DNA from: an uncultured Lachnospiraceae bacterium
GTDB taxonomy: Bacteria; Bacillota; Clostridia; Lachnospirales; Lachnospiraceae
Length of the DNA: 64,000 nucleotides
Direction of reading: 5' to 3'
NCBI GenBank assembly: GCA_947174505.1
Contig: CAMWJF010000004.1
Location: 55,512-119,511 of the forward strand
Made by a program: the position numbers and the translations under genes. A model generated the notes under the pieces. The model was not told the origin of the DNA, searched no databases, and was given only the letters and a program-made list of their open reading frames with translations. Below are positions 1 through 7,127 of the stretch, one piece after another (position 1 is the first letter of the stretch; every line of letters begins with the position of its first letter).

Positions 1-917
1 ATGATACGGAAAATGTGGAAATACAGAAATACGGCGACCCGGTGGTACCTGATTTTGAGATACCTTATCATACGGAAATTATGGAGCGCTTTCACGGTAT
101 TGATATGGATGCGGCGGGGCGCGTGGCCGGAAACGGATTTTATTATCTGATGGGCGATATTGCAAGATTACATTCCGCGGTCATCGCTTATGCGAGAGAT
201 TTTATGATTGGCAGAGGCTTTACCTACTGTGTGCCGCCTTTTATGATCAGAAGCGCGGTAGTGGATGGCGTTATGAGCTTTGCGGAAATGGATGCCATGA
301 TGTACAAGATCGAGGGAGAGGATTTATATCTGATCGGTACATCGGAGCATTCCATGATCGGTAAGTTTATAGATACCATTATTCCCGAGGAAGAGCTGCC
401 CCATACGCTCACCAGTTATTCTCCATGTTTCCGTAAGGAAAAAGGAGCGCACGGTATTGAGGAGAGAGGTGTTTACCGTATCCACCAGTTTGAAAAGCAG
501 GAAATGATCGTGGTATGTAAGCCTGAAGAATCTCCGATGTGGTTTGAAAAGTTATGGCAGAATACTGTAGATCTGTTCCGTTCTTTGGACATTCCGGTGA
601 GAACGATTGAGTGCTGTTCTGGCGATCTGGCTGATTTGAAGGTAAAGTCCTATGATGTGGAGGCATGGTCACCCAGACAGAAAAAATATTTTGAGGTGGG
701 AAGCTGTTCTAATCTGGGAGATGCCCAGGCAAGGAGACTCCGCATTCGCGTAAATGGCGCTAATGGAAAGTATTTTGCACATACACTGAATAATACAGTG
801 GTAGCGCCGCCCAGAATGCTGATTGCCTTTCTGGAAAATAATTTGCAGGAGGACGGCTCTGTCCGTGTTCCTGAAGTGCTTCGGCCTTATATGGGCGGAA
901 TGACAGAGATCCGTTAG
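1..917 (+). CDS. serS: serine--tRNA ligase, C-terminal part (truncated by window start)
   Basis: Charges tRNA-Ser with serine in the cytosol. The frame is open from base 3 and reads DTENVEIQKYGDP, the family sequence that joins the N-terminal coiled-coil arm to the catalytic core, so the GTG at 15 is not the true start and about the first third of the gene lies outside the window. The class II core is visible: motif 2 (CFRKEKGAHGIEERGVYRIHQFEKQE), the GDLADLKVKSYDVEAW segment, and motif 3 near the end (NNTVVAPPRMLIAFLENN). The end EVLRPYMGG is typical of SerRS. Motif 3 differs from the common bacterial NGSGLAVGRTL form, so this is a divergent SerRS branch and possibly not the only one in the genome. 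Call is firm; the subtype is inference. Confidence 0.95.
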   Translation, partial: DTENVEIQKYGDPVVPDFEIPYHTEIMERFHGIDMDAAGRVAGNGFYYLMGDIARLHSAVIAYARDFMIGRGFTYCVPPFMIRSAVVDGVMSFAEMDAMMYKIEGEDLYLIGTSEHSMIGKFIDTIIPEEELPHTLTSYSPCFRKEKGAHGIEERGVYRIHQFEKQEMIVVCKPEESPMWFEKLWQNTVDLFRSLDIPVRTIECCSGDLADLKVKSYDVEAWSPRQKKYFEVGSCSNLGDAQARRLRIRVNGANGKYFAHTLNNTVVAPPRMLIAFLENNLQEDGSVRVPEVLRPYMGGMTEIR

Positions 918-1008
918 AAGACGGGTTAGATAAAGCGACAGAATTTATGAGCGTTTTTGACAGGTTGATCTGATTAGAATATGATTAATAACAAAGGAGG
1001 TGAAATCT

Positions 1009-1890
1009 TTGCATAAATTTATGCGGGCGATTGGATTCAGCAAGCTCTCAGACAGACGGGAAGAACAGCGTCTGATTACGGATATTATCATGAACGCGAC
1101 GCACCGTTCCTATACTTCCAACGGTGATGATACCATACTCGCGGAGTTTTGCGAGGATTTCGCACAGGATATCGGAATTGCTGTCTGCGGTGAGTTCGAT
1201 GCGGAAGAAAAATTTACTTACGATTATTATTATCCCTATTTGCGCGGCACAGGCATCAGTTCCTGTGAGGATGTGTCGGTGGAACGTCATGCTGACAAGG
1301 AATCTTATGCGGGTGTATGCGATGATATTAAGGTGGGTGTGAGTCTGATCTTTTACCTGCAGAACATCGTCCCGTATGTGAAAGCGCAGACTACGGATAT
1401 GCTTCCGGTAACTGGTACAACTTTAACGTTGTCAGGATTGTCAATTAGTGGTAAAATAATATTACCGATTGGAAAAGACGAGAGAGACAGACAGAGAATA
1501 CAGAAAGACTCCATGAGCCGTAACCAGTTGATCGCGGCAGCCCGTAAAGGGGATGAGGATGCGATTGAAAGTCTCACTTTGGAGGATATGGATATCTATT
1601 CCACTATCTCCAAGAAGATTCTTACGGAAGACGTATTCAGTCTGGTGGATACTTATTTTATGCCTTACGGTGTGGAGTGCGACCAGTATTCGGTGATGGG
1701 AGAAATTATGGATATTTCTCTGCGGGTGAACAGAATTACCCGTGAAGAAATTTATGTGCTTCGTCTTTGCTGTAACGATCTGGAGTTTGATATCTGTATC
1801 AATAAAAAGGATTTATATGGAGAACCGCAGATTGGCCGCCGGTTTAAGGGGGTTATCTGGATGCAGGGATATATCAATTATCCGATGTAG
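1009..1890 (+). CDS. DUF3881 family protein
   Basis: Conserved protein of unknown function, recognised as DUF3881, a family I know mainly from Lachnospiraceae. It starts MHKFMRAIGFS and has no signal peptide or membrane segment, so it is probably cytosolic. The ORF track begins at GTG 1000, but the Shine-Dalgarno AGGAGG (995-1000) overlaps that codon. TTG at 1009 sits 8 bases downstream of the site and gives the usual family N-terminus, so it is preferred (293 residues). The protein is acidic, with mixed alpha/beta character and no catalytic motif I can name. It follows serS by about 90 bases and is followed by tRNA-Arg, a translation-related setting that does not establish function. Confidence 0.8.
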   Translation: MHKFMRAIGFSKLSDRREEQRLITDIIMNATHRSYTSNGDDTILAEFCEDFAQDIGIAVCGEFDAEEKFTYDYYYPYLRGTGISSCEDVSVERHADKESYAGVCDDIKVGVSLIFYLQNIVPYVKAQTTDMLPVTGTTLTLSGLSISGKIILPIGKDERDRQRIQKDSMSRNQLIAAARKGDEDAIESLTLEDMDIYSTISKKILTEDVFSLVDTYFMPYGVECDQYSVMGEIMDISLRVNRITREEIYVLRLCCNDLEFDICINKKDLYGEPQIGRRFKGVIWMQGYINYPM

Positions 1891-1916
1891 GTTTTTCATT
1901 ATAAATAAAAGCAGTT

Positions 1917-1988
1917 GTTCCCTTAGTTAAATGGATATAACAGGAGCCTCCTAAGCCCCAGTTGTGGGTTCGATTCCCGCAGGGAACG
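1917..1988 (+). tRNA. tRNA-Arg (anticodon CCT)
   Basis: Cloverleaf read by eye. The 7-bp acceptor GTTCCCT pairs with AGGGAAC, the D-arm GTTAAATGGATATAAC follows, and the anticodon loop is CTCCTAA, giving anticodon CCT (codon AGG). The T-arm contains GGTTCGATTCC. The anticodon stem GGAGC/GCCCC has one A-C mismatch. CCA is not encoded; the discriminator is G. It reads the rare AGG codon. Confidence 0.9.
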
Positions 1989-1991
1989 CTG

Positions 1992-2040
1992 AAAAAGGCT
2001 GTAAATTCAAGGATTCTTGAGTTTACAGCCTTTTTTCTTT
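1992..2040 (+). terminator. rho-independent terminator of tRNA-Arg
   Basis: A long hairpin (AAAAAGGCTGTAAA-TCAAG against CTTGA-TTTACAGCC) is followed by TTTTTTCTTT directly after the tRNA. Confidence 0.9.
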
Positions 2041-2226
2041 TTGTTAAAAAACGCGTAATCCATATATAAAGGAAGATGGATATGCGGTAAGAAGGAGAAC
2101 CCAGTCTGCCGTATGTGGTATACTCTGTGAAGCATTGTCTGCCTTGTATTCCTTTATGAAAAGAAATATAATAAAGCGGACAGACAGAGCTGTGCAATAA
2201 AGAAAAAGTGAAAGAGGTTTGATCTT

Positions 2227-2913
2227 ATGGCCAATATTCTGGTTGTTGAAGATGAAAAAAGCATGCAGGAAATTATTGCGGAATATATGCAGCGCGGCGG
2301 ACATACCTGTTTTACGGCAGATGATGGAGTGGATGCGCTTATGGCGCTTAAAAATCATCCCATGGATCTGATGATCCTGGATATTATGATGCCACACCTT
2401 GATGGGTTTTCCGTCTGTAAGATGGCAAGGGAAATGAGCAGTCTTCCTATTATCATGCTGACAGCCAAAAGCAATGAGGACGATAAATTAAAAGGTTATG
2501 ATCTGGGAGCGGATGATTATATGACTAAGCCCTTCAGTCCGAAAGTGCTGCTGGCAAAAGCAAACGCCTTATTACGTCGTTCTTCTGTCCTTCTGGCAGA
2601 CACTGTAAACACCACTAACTGTGTTAATGGTGGGAAAATTTCTATCCTTCCGTCTACCCATAAGGTTTTTCTGGAAGGGCAGGAGATTACCCTGACCTAC
2701 AAGGAATATGAACTGCTTCATTTCCTTATGTCAAACCCAGGCCAGATTTTCAGCCGGGAACAGTTACTGAACCGAATATGGGGATATGACTTTGAGGGAA
2801 CTACCAGGACCGTGGATACGCATATTAAAACCCTCCGGCAGAAACTGGGCGGGGAGGGCAGGCATATCGTTACGCTCATCCGATCCGGCTATAAATTTGA
2901 GGTGACAGCATGA
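2227..2913 (+). CDS. OmpR/PhoB-family response regulator
   Basis: DNA-binding half of a two-component system. Receiver domain about 1-115: acidic pair ED at 8-9, phospho-acceptor Asp52 in LMILDIMMP, Thr79 in MLTA, Lys101 in MTKPFSP. C-terminal winged helix about 135-228 with the family signature ending VTLIRSGYKFE. Full length (228 residues). The ATG is 3-4 bases after a purine-rich AAGTGAAAGAGG tract. The last four bases overlap the kinase ATG, so the two are translationally coupled. The phased TTCACA repeats downstream of the kinase are the likely operator. Linkage to an ABC exporter of the bacitracin/lantibiotic type suggests it senses a membrane-active compound, which is inference. Confidence 0.95.
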   Translation: MANILVVEDEKSMQEIIAEYMQRGGHTCFTADDGVDALMALKNHPMDLMILDIMMPHLDGFSVCKMAREMSSLPIIMLTAKSNEDDKLKGYDLGADDYMTKPFSPKVLLAKANALLRRSSVLLADTVNTTNCVNGGKISILPSTHKVFLEGQEITLTYKEYELLHFLMSNPGQIFSREQLLNRIWGYDFEGTTRTVDTHIKTLRQKLGGEGRHIVTLIRSGYKFEVTA

Positions 2914-3986
2914 AAATGAATGACCATATGAATGTATTTACCATCCGGAAGAAAATACTGCTGGCCTCCAAACTGATGGGGGTGATTCTGGTGTTATCTT
3001 ATGTGTTTTCTGCCAGACTGCCTTTTGACGCAGACATCTCCCTTATGATCTGGCTTTTGTTTGTTGCTGCCCTGATCTGTGTGATTGATTCATGGATGGC
3101 ACGGTTTATCTCAAAACCCGTGTCTGAACTGAATGACGCAGCAGGCCGCATGGCGGCACTGGACTTTTCCCAGCCCTGCAAGGTAGCGGGGCATGATGAA
3201 TTTGGGGAGCTTTCCCATAGTCTGAACGTTATGGCCAGAAGTCTCCAGAATGCATTTGAGGAACTGGAGCTTGTAAATGCGAGACTGGAACAGGACGTAG
3301 AGCAGAAAAAGCGTCTGCTGGCTGAGCGGAAGGAACTGGTGGACAATCTTTCCCATGAAATGAAAACGCCCCTGGGCGTCATCCGGGCCTATGCCGAAGG
3401 GCTGCAGGATGAAACAGATGAGAAAAAAAGACAGGACTATTACCAGGTCATCATAGAGGAAGCAGAACGTATGGGCAGCCTGATTACAACCCTGCTTGAT
3501 CTGTCTGCACTGGAAAACGGAGCCACAGAGCTTGCTCCGGAGCGTTTCGACTTTGTGGAATTTCTGGAAACCGTAGCCGGCCGGTTACTGATGGATATCC
3601 CTGATGCCGATTTTAATCTGCAATATGAACTGCCGGAACTGCCTGTCTATGTCCGTACGGATAAGGACAGAATGGAGCAGGTGTTGAACAATCTGATCAT
3701 CAATGCAAAGCGGAATGTCCGGCCAGGAGGTATTTTGAAGCTTTCGCTCACAGAACGGGATGGTATGCTGGATTTTTCCGTCTATAATCAGGGGCAGCGC
3801 ATCCCGGAAGAAAACCTGTCAAAAATCTGGACAAAATTTTATCGTTATAAAAATACAAAATACAGTGGTTCAGGGTTAGGGCTTGCGATTGTGGCACAGA
3901 TTCTTTCCATGCAGCATTTCACATATGGCGCTTTAAACCGGCAGGACGGAGTGATGTTCTATTTCAATATTCCTATTGTCAAATAA
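2910..3986 (+). CDS. HAMP-containing sensor histidine kinase
   Basis: Membrane sensor partner of the upstream regulator. Two membrane segments lie at about 17-35 and 44-62 with only about ten residues outside, so there is no sizeable extracellular sensor domain. HAMP is about 63-118 and a coiled stretch 115-145 precedes the H-box DNLSHEMKTP with His149. The ATP-binding part carries an N-box (NNLIINAKRN) and G-box (GSGLGLAIV). Length 358. The short loop resembles intramembrane-sensing kinases that work with detoxifying ABC transporters, and a transporter follows. Stimulus unknown. Confidence 0.93.
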   Translation: MKMNDHMNVFTIRKKILLASKLMGVILVLSYVFSARLPFDADISLMIWLLFVAALICVIDSWMARFISKPVSELNDAAGRMAALDFSQPCKVAGHDEFGELSHSLNVMARSLQNAFEELELVNARLEQDVEQKKRLLAERKELVDNLSHEMKTPLGVIRAYAEGLQDETDEKKRQDYYQVIIEEAERMGSLITTLLDLSALENGATELAPERFDFVEFLETVAGRLLMDIPDADFNLQYELPELPVYVRTDKDRMEQVLNNLIINAKRNVRPGGILKLSLTERDGMLDFSVYNQGQRIPEENLSKIWTKFYRYKNTKYSGSGLGLAIVAQILSMQHFTYGALNRQDGVMFYFNIPIVK

Positions 3987-4019
3987 GTTTACTGTTCACG
4001 GTATCTTGCTAATAAAGAT

Positions 4020-4058
4020 TTCACACCAACTTCACACCAGCTTCACATGAACTTCACC
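4020..4058 (+). promoter_or_regulatory. four phased TTCACA-type repeats, likely response-regulator operator
   Basis: TTCACA occurs at 4020, 4031 and 4042 and TTCACC at 4053, each exactly 11 bp apart with 5-bp spacers (CCAAC, CCAGC, TGAAC). Hexamers repeated once per helical turn are the binding pattern of OmpR/PhoB-type regulators, and TTCACA fits the TTHACA form known for Bacillus PhoP boxes. The site lies after the kinase gene and before the peptide/ABC genes, so the regulator probably activates the transporter. A weak -10 candidate TATTCT is at 4068. Confidence 0.7.
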
Positions 4059-4116
4059 GCGCTTTTTTATTCTTATCCCATCAAGAGGAAAAATCCTCAA
4101 AAAGGAGGTAACGATT

Positions 4117-4269
4117 ATGTTCCTGGGTTTAGAATGGTACTGGTGGCTTGTGATCGCGGCGGCGCTTATTATCATCATTCCGCTGAAAGTAAAGTTTATG
4201 AAATGGTGGAGCAGACGGGAACAGGATAGGAAAAAGGGACAACGTGGGAAATGGGGGGATGAAGAATGA
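4117..4269 (+). CDS. 50-residue single-span membrane peptide coupled to the ABC transporter
   Basis: Too short for the ORF track. ATG at 4117 follows a strong AAAGGAGG with 9 bases between. The product begins MFLGLEWYWWLVIAAALIIII, then a basic, Trp-containing tail (KFMKWWSRREQDRKKGQRGK), ending GDEE. It reads as one hydrophobic helix with aromatic residues at the outer edge and a positive cytosolic tail. Its TGA overlaps the ATPase ATG (ATGA), so translation is coupled. I do not recognise a family. Position suggests an accessory subunit, immunity peptide or signalling link between transporter and kinase; all of these are inference. Confidence 0.72.
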   Translation: MFLGLEWYWWLVIAAALIIIIPLKVKFMKWWSRREQDRKKGQRGKWGDEE

Positions 4270-5114
4270 TCGAGGTGAAAAATCTGACTTTTTCCTACGG
4301 AAAAGACAAACAGGCATTGCACGGTTTAAATTTCACTGTGGAGGATGGAGAGATTTTTGGGTTTCTGGGGCCAAACGGTTCCGGGAAGTCTACGACCCAG
4401 AAGATATTGACCGGCATACTGAAAGGGCATGGCGGAGAAGCGCTCCTGTTCGGGAAAGATTTAAGGGAAGTACATACGCAGGAATTTTTCCGGAAAATTG
4501 GCGTCCTGTTTGAGTTTCCCTATCTGTACGCCAACTTGAGCGCTCTTGACAACCTGCATTATTTTTCCTCCTTCTATCCCAAAGAACAGCTGAGGGATGC
4601 GGAAGAAGTGCTTGAAGAACTGGAATTCAAGAAAGATTTTTTAAGGAAACCGGTCTCCTCTTATTCCAAGGGGATGCGCCAGCGTGTCAGTATGGCAAGG
4701 GCTTTGATCAGCAATCCGAAGCTTTTGTTTCTGGACGAACCCACCAGCGGCCTTGATCCTACCGGGGCGGTTCTCTTCCGCAGGATTATTGAGAACGAAC
4801 GCCGGAAAGGAACGACGGTATTTGTAACTACCCACAATATGCTGGACGCTGATCTGCTTTGCGACAGGGTAGCTTTTATCTCTAATGGGAACATTGTTGC
4901 GCTTGATACGCCGAGAAATCTGAAAGAGCAGAACAGCAGCCATAGCATTACTGTTCATTATCAGTATCAGGGCAGAAGGGAAGAAAAAATGATGGAAGCG
5001 CCGGAGCTGAAATCAGGCATCCCCTTCCCATATGATGAGCTGCTCAGCATTCACTCCCAGGAGCCGACGCTGGAGGATATCTTTATCCGGTATGCAGGAA
5101 GGAGGCTGTCTTGA
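4266..5114 (+). CDS. ABC transporter ATP-binding protein (BcrA/LanF-like)
   Basis: ATPase of an ABC-2 type exporter, acting at the inner face of the membrane with the two permeases that follow. Walker A GPNGSGKST at 35-43, Walker B LLFLDEPTSGLDP about 152-164, switch His in THNM. The signature loop is degenerate (YSKGMRQR rather than LSGGQ), and the Q-loop position reads GVLFEFP, with Glu instead of Gln, the E-loop seen in lantibiotic-immunity and bacitracin-type ATPases. The C-terminal extension of about 70 residues is usual for that group. Substrate unknown; a hydrophobic or peptide antibiotic is the likeliest class. Confidence 0.93.
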   Translation: MIEVKNLTFSYGKDKQALHGLNFTVEDGEIFGFLGPNGSGKSTTQKILTGILKGHGGEALLFGKDLREVHTQEFFRKIGVLFEFPYLYANLSALDNLHYFSSFYPKEQLRDAEEVLEELEFKKDFLRKPVSSYSKGMRQRVSMARALISNPKLLFLDEPTSGLDPTGAVLFRRIIENERRKGTTVFVTTHNMLDADLLCDRVAFISNGNIVALDTPRNLKEQNSSHSITVHYQYQGRREEKMMEAPELKSGIPFPYDELLSIHSQEPTLEDIFIRYAGRRLS

Positions 5115-6109
5115 AAAGCCTTTTTTTTTTATTCAAAAAAGACTGCCGGATGATGGCGTCGGGAAAATTCTTCCTTGTAGCGTTGGGATCGCTTTTGCTC
5201 TATACGTTGTTCATACATTTTGGATATCTGAACTTCATGGAGGATAATTCCAATATGTTCAATGTATATCTCTATGATCCGAATGGCGTGTATACGGAGG
5301 TATCTCCGCTTGTCCTTCCTGTGGCATCCGAAGAAGAACTGGATGAGGCGCTTGCCGGGGATACAGGCGGTATCGGAATCCGCGTAAAGGATGGGAAACC
5401 CAATATCGTACTTTATGCAGGAACAGAAAAAGTTGACCGGCATAGAGCAGATTATGCGCTCTCACTTCTGCATTCCGGCATTGGATATCAGCCGGAAACC
5501 GTGGGGGATAATACCGTGGAGATGAAACTGCGCAGGGAAATCACCTGTGAACTGCTGTTCATTGAGATTGTTGCCGTAGGGTTTTTGGGGATTGCCTCTG
5601 TACTGTTTAAGGAAAAACAGATGGGAGTGATCCGTGTCCATGCCATTATGCCGCTTTCCAAGAGTCTGTTTGTATTTTCCAAGGTTTTTCTTTTTCTGCT
5701 CACGGATTTAATTTTTGCAGCTTTGATGACTCTGTTTAATGTGGGACCCAAAGAAGCGGGAGGCATTTTGCCTGCCGTGCTGATACAGACAGGTATTTTG
5801 TCCCTGATCATGGCCCTTACAGGCTTCGGCTGTACGATGCTGTTAAAAGATTTCAAACAGTTTTCCCTGGCCTATCTGGTGATTGCGCTTTTTGTTGCGA
5901 CGCCGGTTTTTCTGTCGGCCAACACTGCAATTAAAATAGACTGGATATACTATCATCCGTTTTACCACGTGTATATGGGCCTAAAAAATGCTTTTTTTGG
6001 TACGCCCGTTACAAACCCTGTTTATTATATCTGTATAGTGTGTGTCATTATTTTACTCTTTGGCATTGCCACCGCAGCATTCCGCAAAGAAATGGGAAAG
6101 GAGGGCTGA
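5111..6109 (+). CDS. ABC-2 type transporter permease, first subunit
   Basis: Membrane subunit of the exporter. TTG start at 5111 overlaps the ATPase stop (TTGA) with GGAGG just upstream. One N-terminal membrane segment (about 17-36) is followed by an outside domain of about 115 residues and then five membrane segments (about 150-165, 190-210, 220-245, 255-275, 300-325). This is the ABC-2 topology with an extracellular domain after the first helix. No substrate motif is recognisable. Together with the next gene it would form a heterodimeric pore. Confidence 0.88.
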   Translation: MKSLFFLFKKDCRMMASGKFFLVALGSLLLYTLFIHFGYLNFMEDNSNMFNVYLYDPNGVYTEVSPLVLPVASEEELDEALAGDTGGIGIRVKDGKPNIVLYAGTEKVDRHRADYALSLLHSGIGYQPETVGDNTVEMKLRREITCELLFIEIVAVGFLGIASVLFKEKQMGVIRVHAIMPLSKSLFVFSKVFLFLLTDLIFAALMTLFNVGPKEAGGILPAVLIQTGILSLIMALTGFGCTMLLKDFKQFSLAYLVIALFVATPVFLSANTAIKIDWIYYHPFYHVYMGLKNAFFGTPVTNPVYYICIVCVIILLFGIATAAFRKEMGKEG

Positions 6110-6111
6110 GC

Positions 6112-7125
6112 ATGAAAGGATTGATTTATCAGTTGAAAAGCGTCAGGAAAGATAAGTTTTGTATCATGTCATTTCTCCTGCCTATTGTTGTAGCCATGGC
6201 GTTAAATATTGTCGGCTCCATTGACCTTTCTTCTTTAGGCGAATATTTCTTTTGTGTGGTTGAGGGTGAGGTCGCTGATGAAACGAGGGAGTGGCTTATG
6301 GGATACGGCGATGTTACGGTCTGTCAGACGAGGGAGGAATGGCTTTCGGCGATCAGGGAGCCGTCTACCAATCTGATCGGCGTGGAGATGGACGGAAAGG
6401 GCATCAAAACCATTTTAGCCGGCGATGAATTACCATTGTGGCGGCAGGCGGCAGCTACACTTCCGGATCTTTATGAACAGAGGGAAACGTCTTCCGGAGT
6501 CAGCATACAGACCTTGGAACAGCCTGACGTGCTGACTGGAGTTCAATACATTTTTATGGCAATGACATTGATCGTTGCTATGTTCATGGGCTGTACCTTT
6601 AATGCGATGAACATCATTTCTGAAAAAGAAGATGGTGTCGCGCTGGTCAATGAAATCCTGCCTATGACACCCAGACAATATGTGATCCAGAAAATTTTTA
6701 TCGGCTTTGTATTTGGCTGTCTGTCCGCGATGGTTACGGCGGCAGTCTGCTTCAGGCTTTCCCCTGCTGGGACAGCGGTCATGCTTGTGCTGACGGTACT
6801 GTCAGCCTTTGTGGCGGCTCTGGTGGGTCTGTTTGTGGGCCGTATTTCAGAGGGGATGATGGTAGGCGTGGTTTATATCAAGGTCATTATGATTGTGTTC
6901 ATGGCGGTCCCCCTGCTTAAGTACCTGGCGATGGCAGGAAATAAGGTTCTCTCCGGTATCTGCTATCTGATTCCGTCCTGCGCAACCTTTGAGGGCGTCA
7001 TGGATCTGGCAAACGGCGGTATGGCAGCGGCAGGCAAAGATATGGCGATTCTTGCGGCTCATTGTGCGGGCTGGCTTCTGCTTTATCTTCTGATATCCAG
7101 ACGCCGGAAGAAACCATTATTTTGA
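6112..7125 (+). CDS. ABC-2 type transporter permease, second subunit
   Basis: Second membrane subunit. The ORF track starts at 6040 inside the previous gene, but ATG 6112 follows GGAAAGGAGG and begins MKGLIYQLKSVRKDKFCI, a usual start for these permeases (337 residues). It has an N-terminal membrane helix, an extracellular stretch of about 110 residues, then a six-helix block with NIISEKEDGVALVNEILPMT, the cytosolic coupling segment common in ABC-2 permeases. Two bases separate it from the first subunit, so the operon is tight. It ends 3 bases before the convergent carboxypeptidase gene. Confidence 0.88.
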   Translation: MKGLIYQLKSVRKDKFCIMSFLLPIVVAMALNIVGSIDLSSLGEYFFCVVEGEVADETREWLMGYGDVTVCQTREEWLSAIREPSTNLIGVEMDGKGIKTILAGDELPLWRQAAATLPDLYEQRETSSGVSIQTLEQPDVLTGVQYIFMAMTLIVAMFMGCTFNAMNIISEKEDGVALVNEILPMTPRQYVIQKIFIGFVFGCLSAMVTAAVCFRLSPAGTAVMLVLTVLSAFVAALVGLFVGRISEGMMVGVVYIKVIMIVFMAVPLLKYLAMAGNKVLSGICYLIPSCATFEGVMDLANGGMAAAGKDMAILAAHCAGWLLLYLLISRRRKKPLF

Positions 7126-7127
7126 TA

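Noticed and set aside
1874-2197. 107-codon minus-strand frame across tRNA-Arg and its terminator
   Set aside because: It includes the reverse complement of the tRNA; RNA gene and terminator explain the region.
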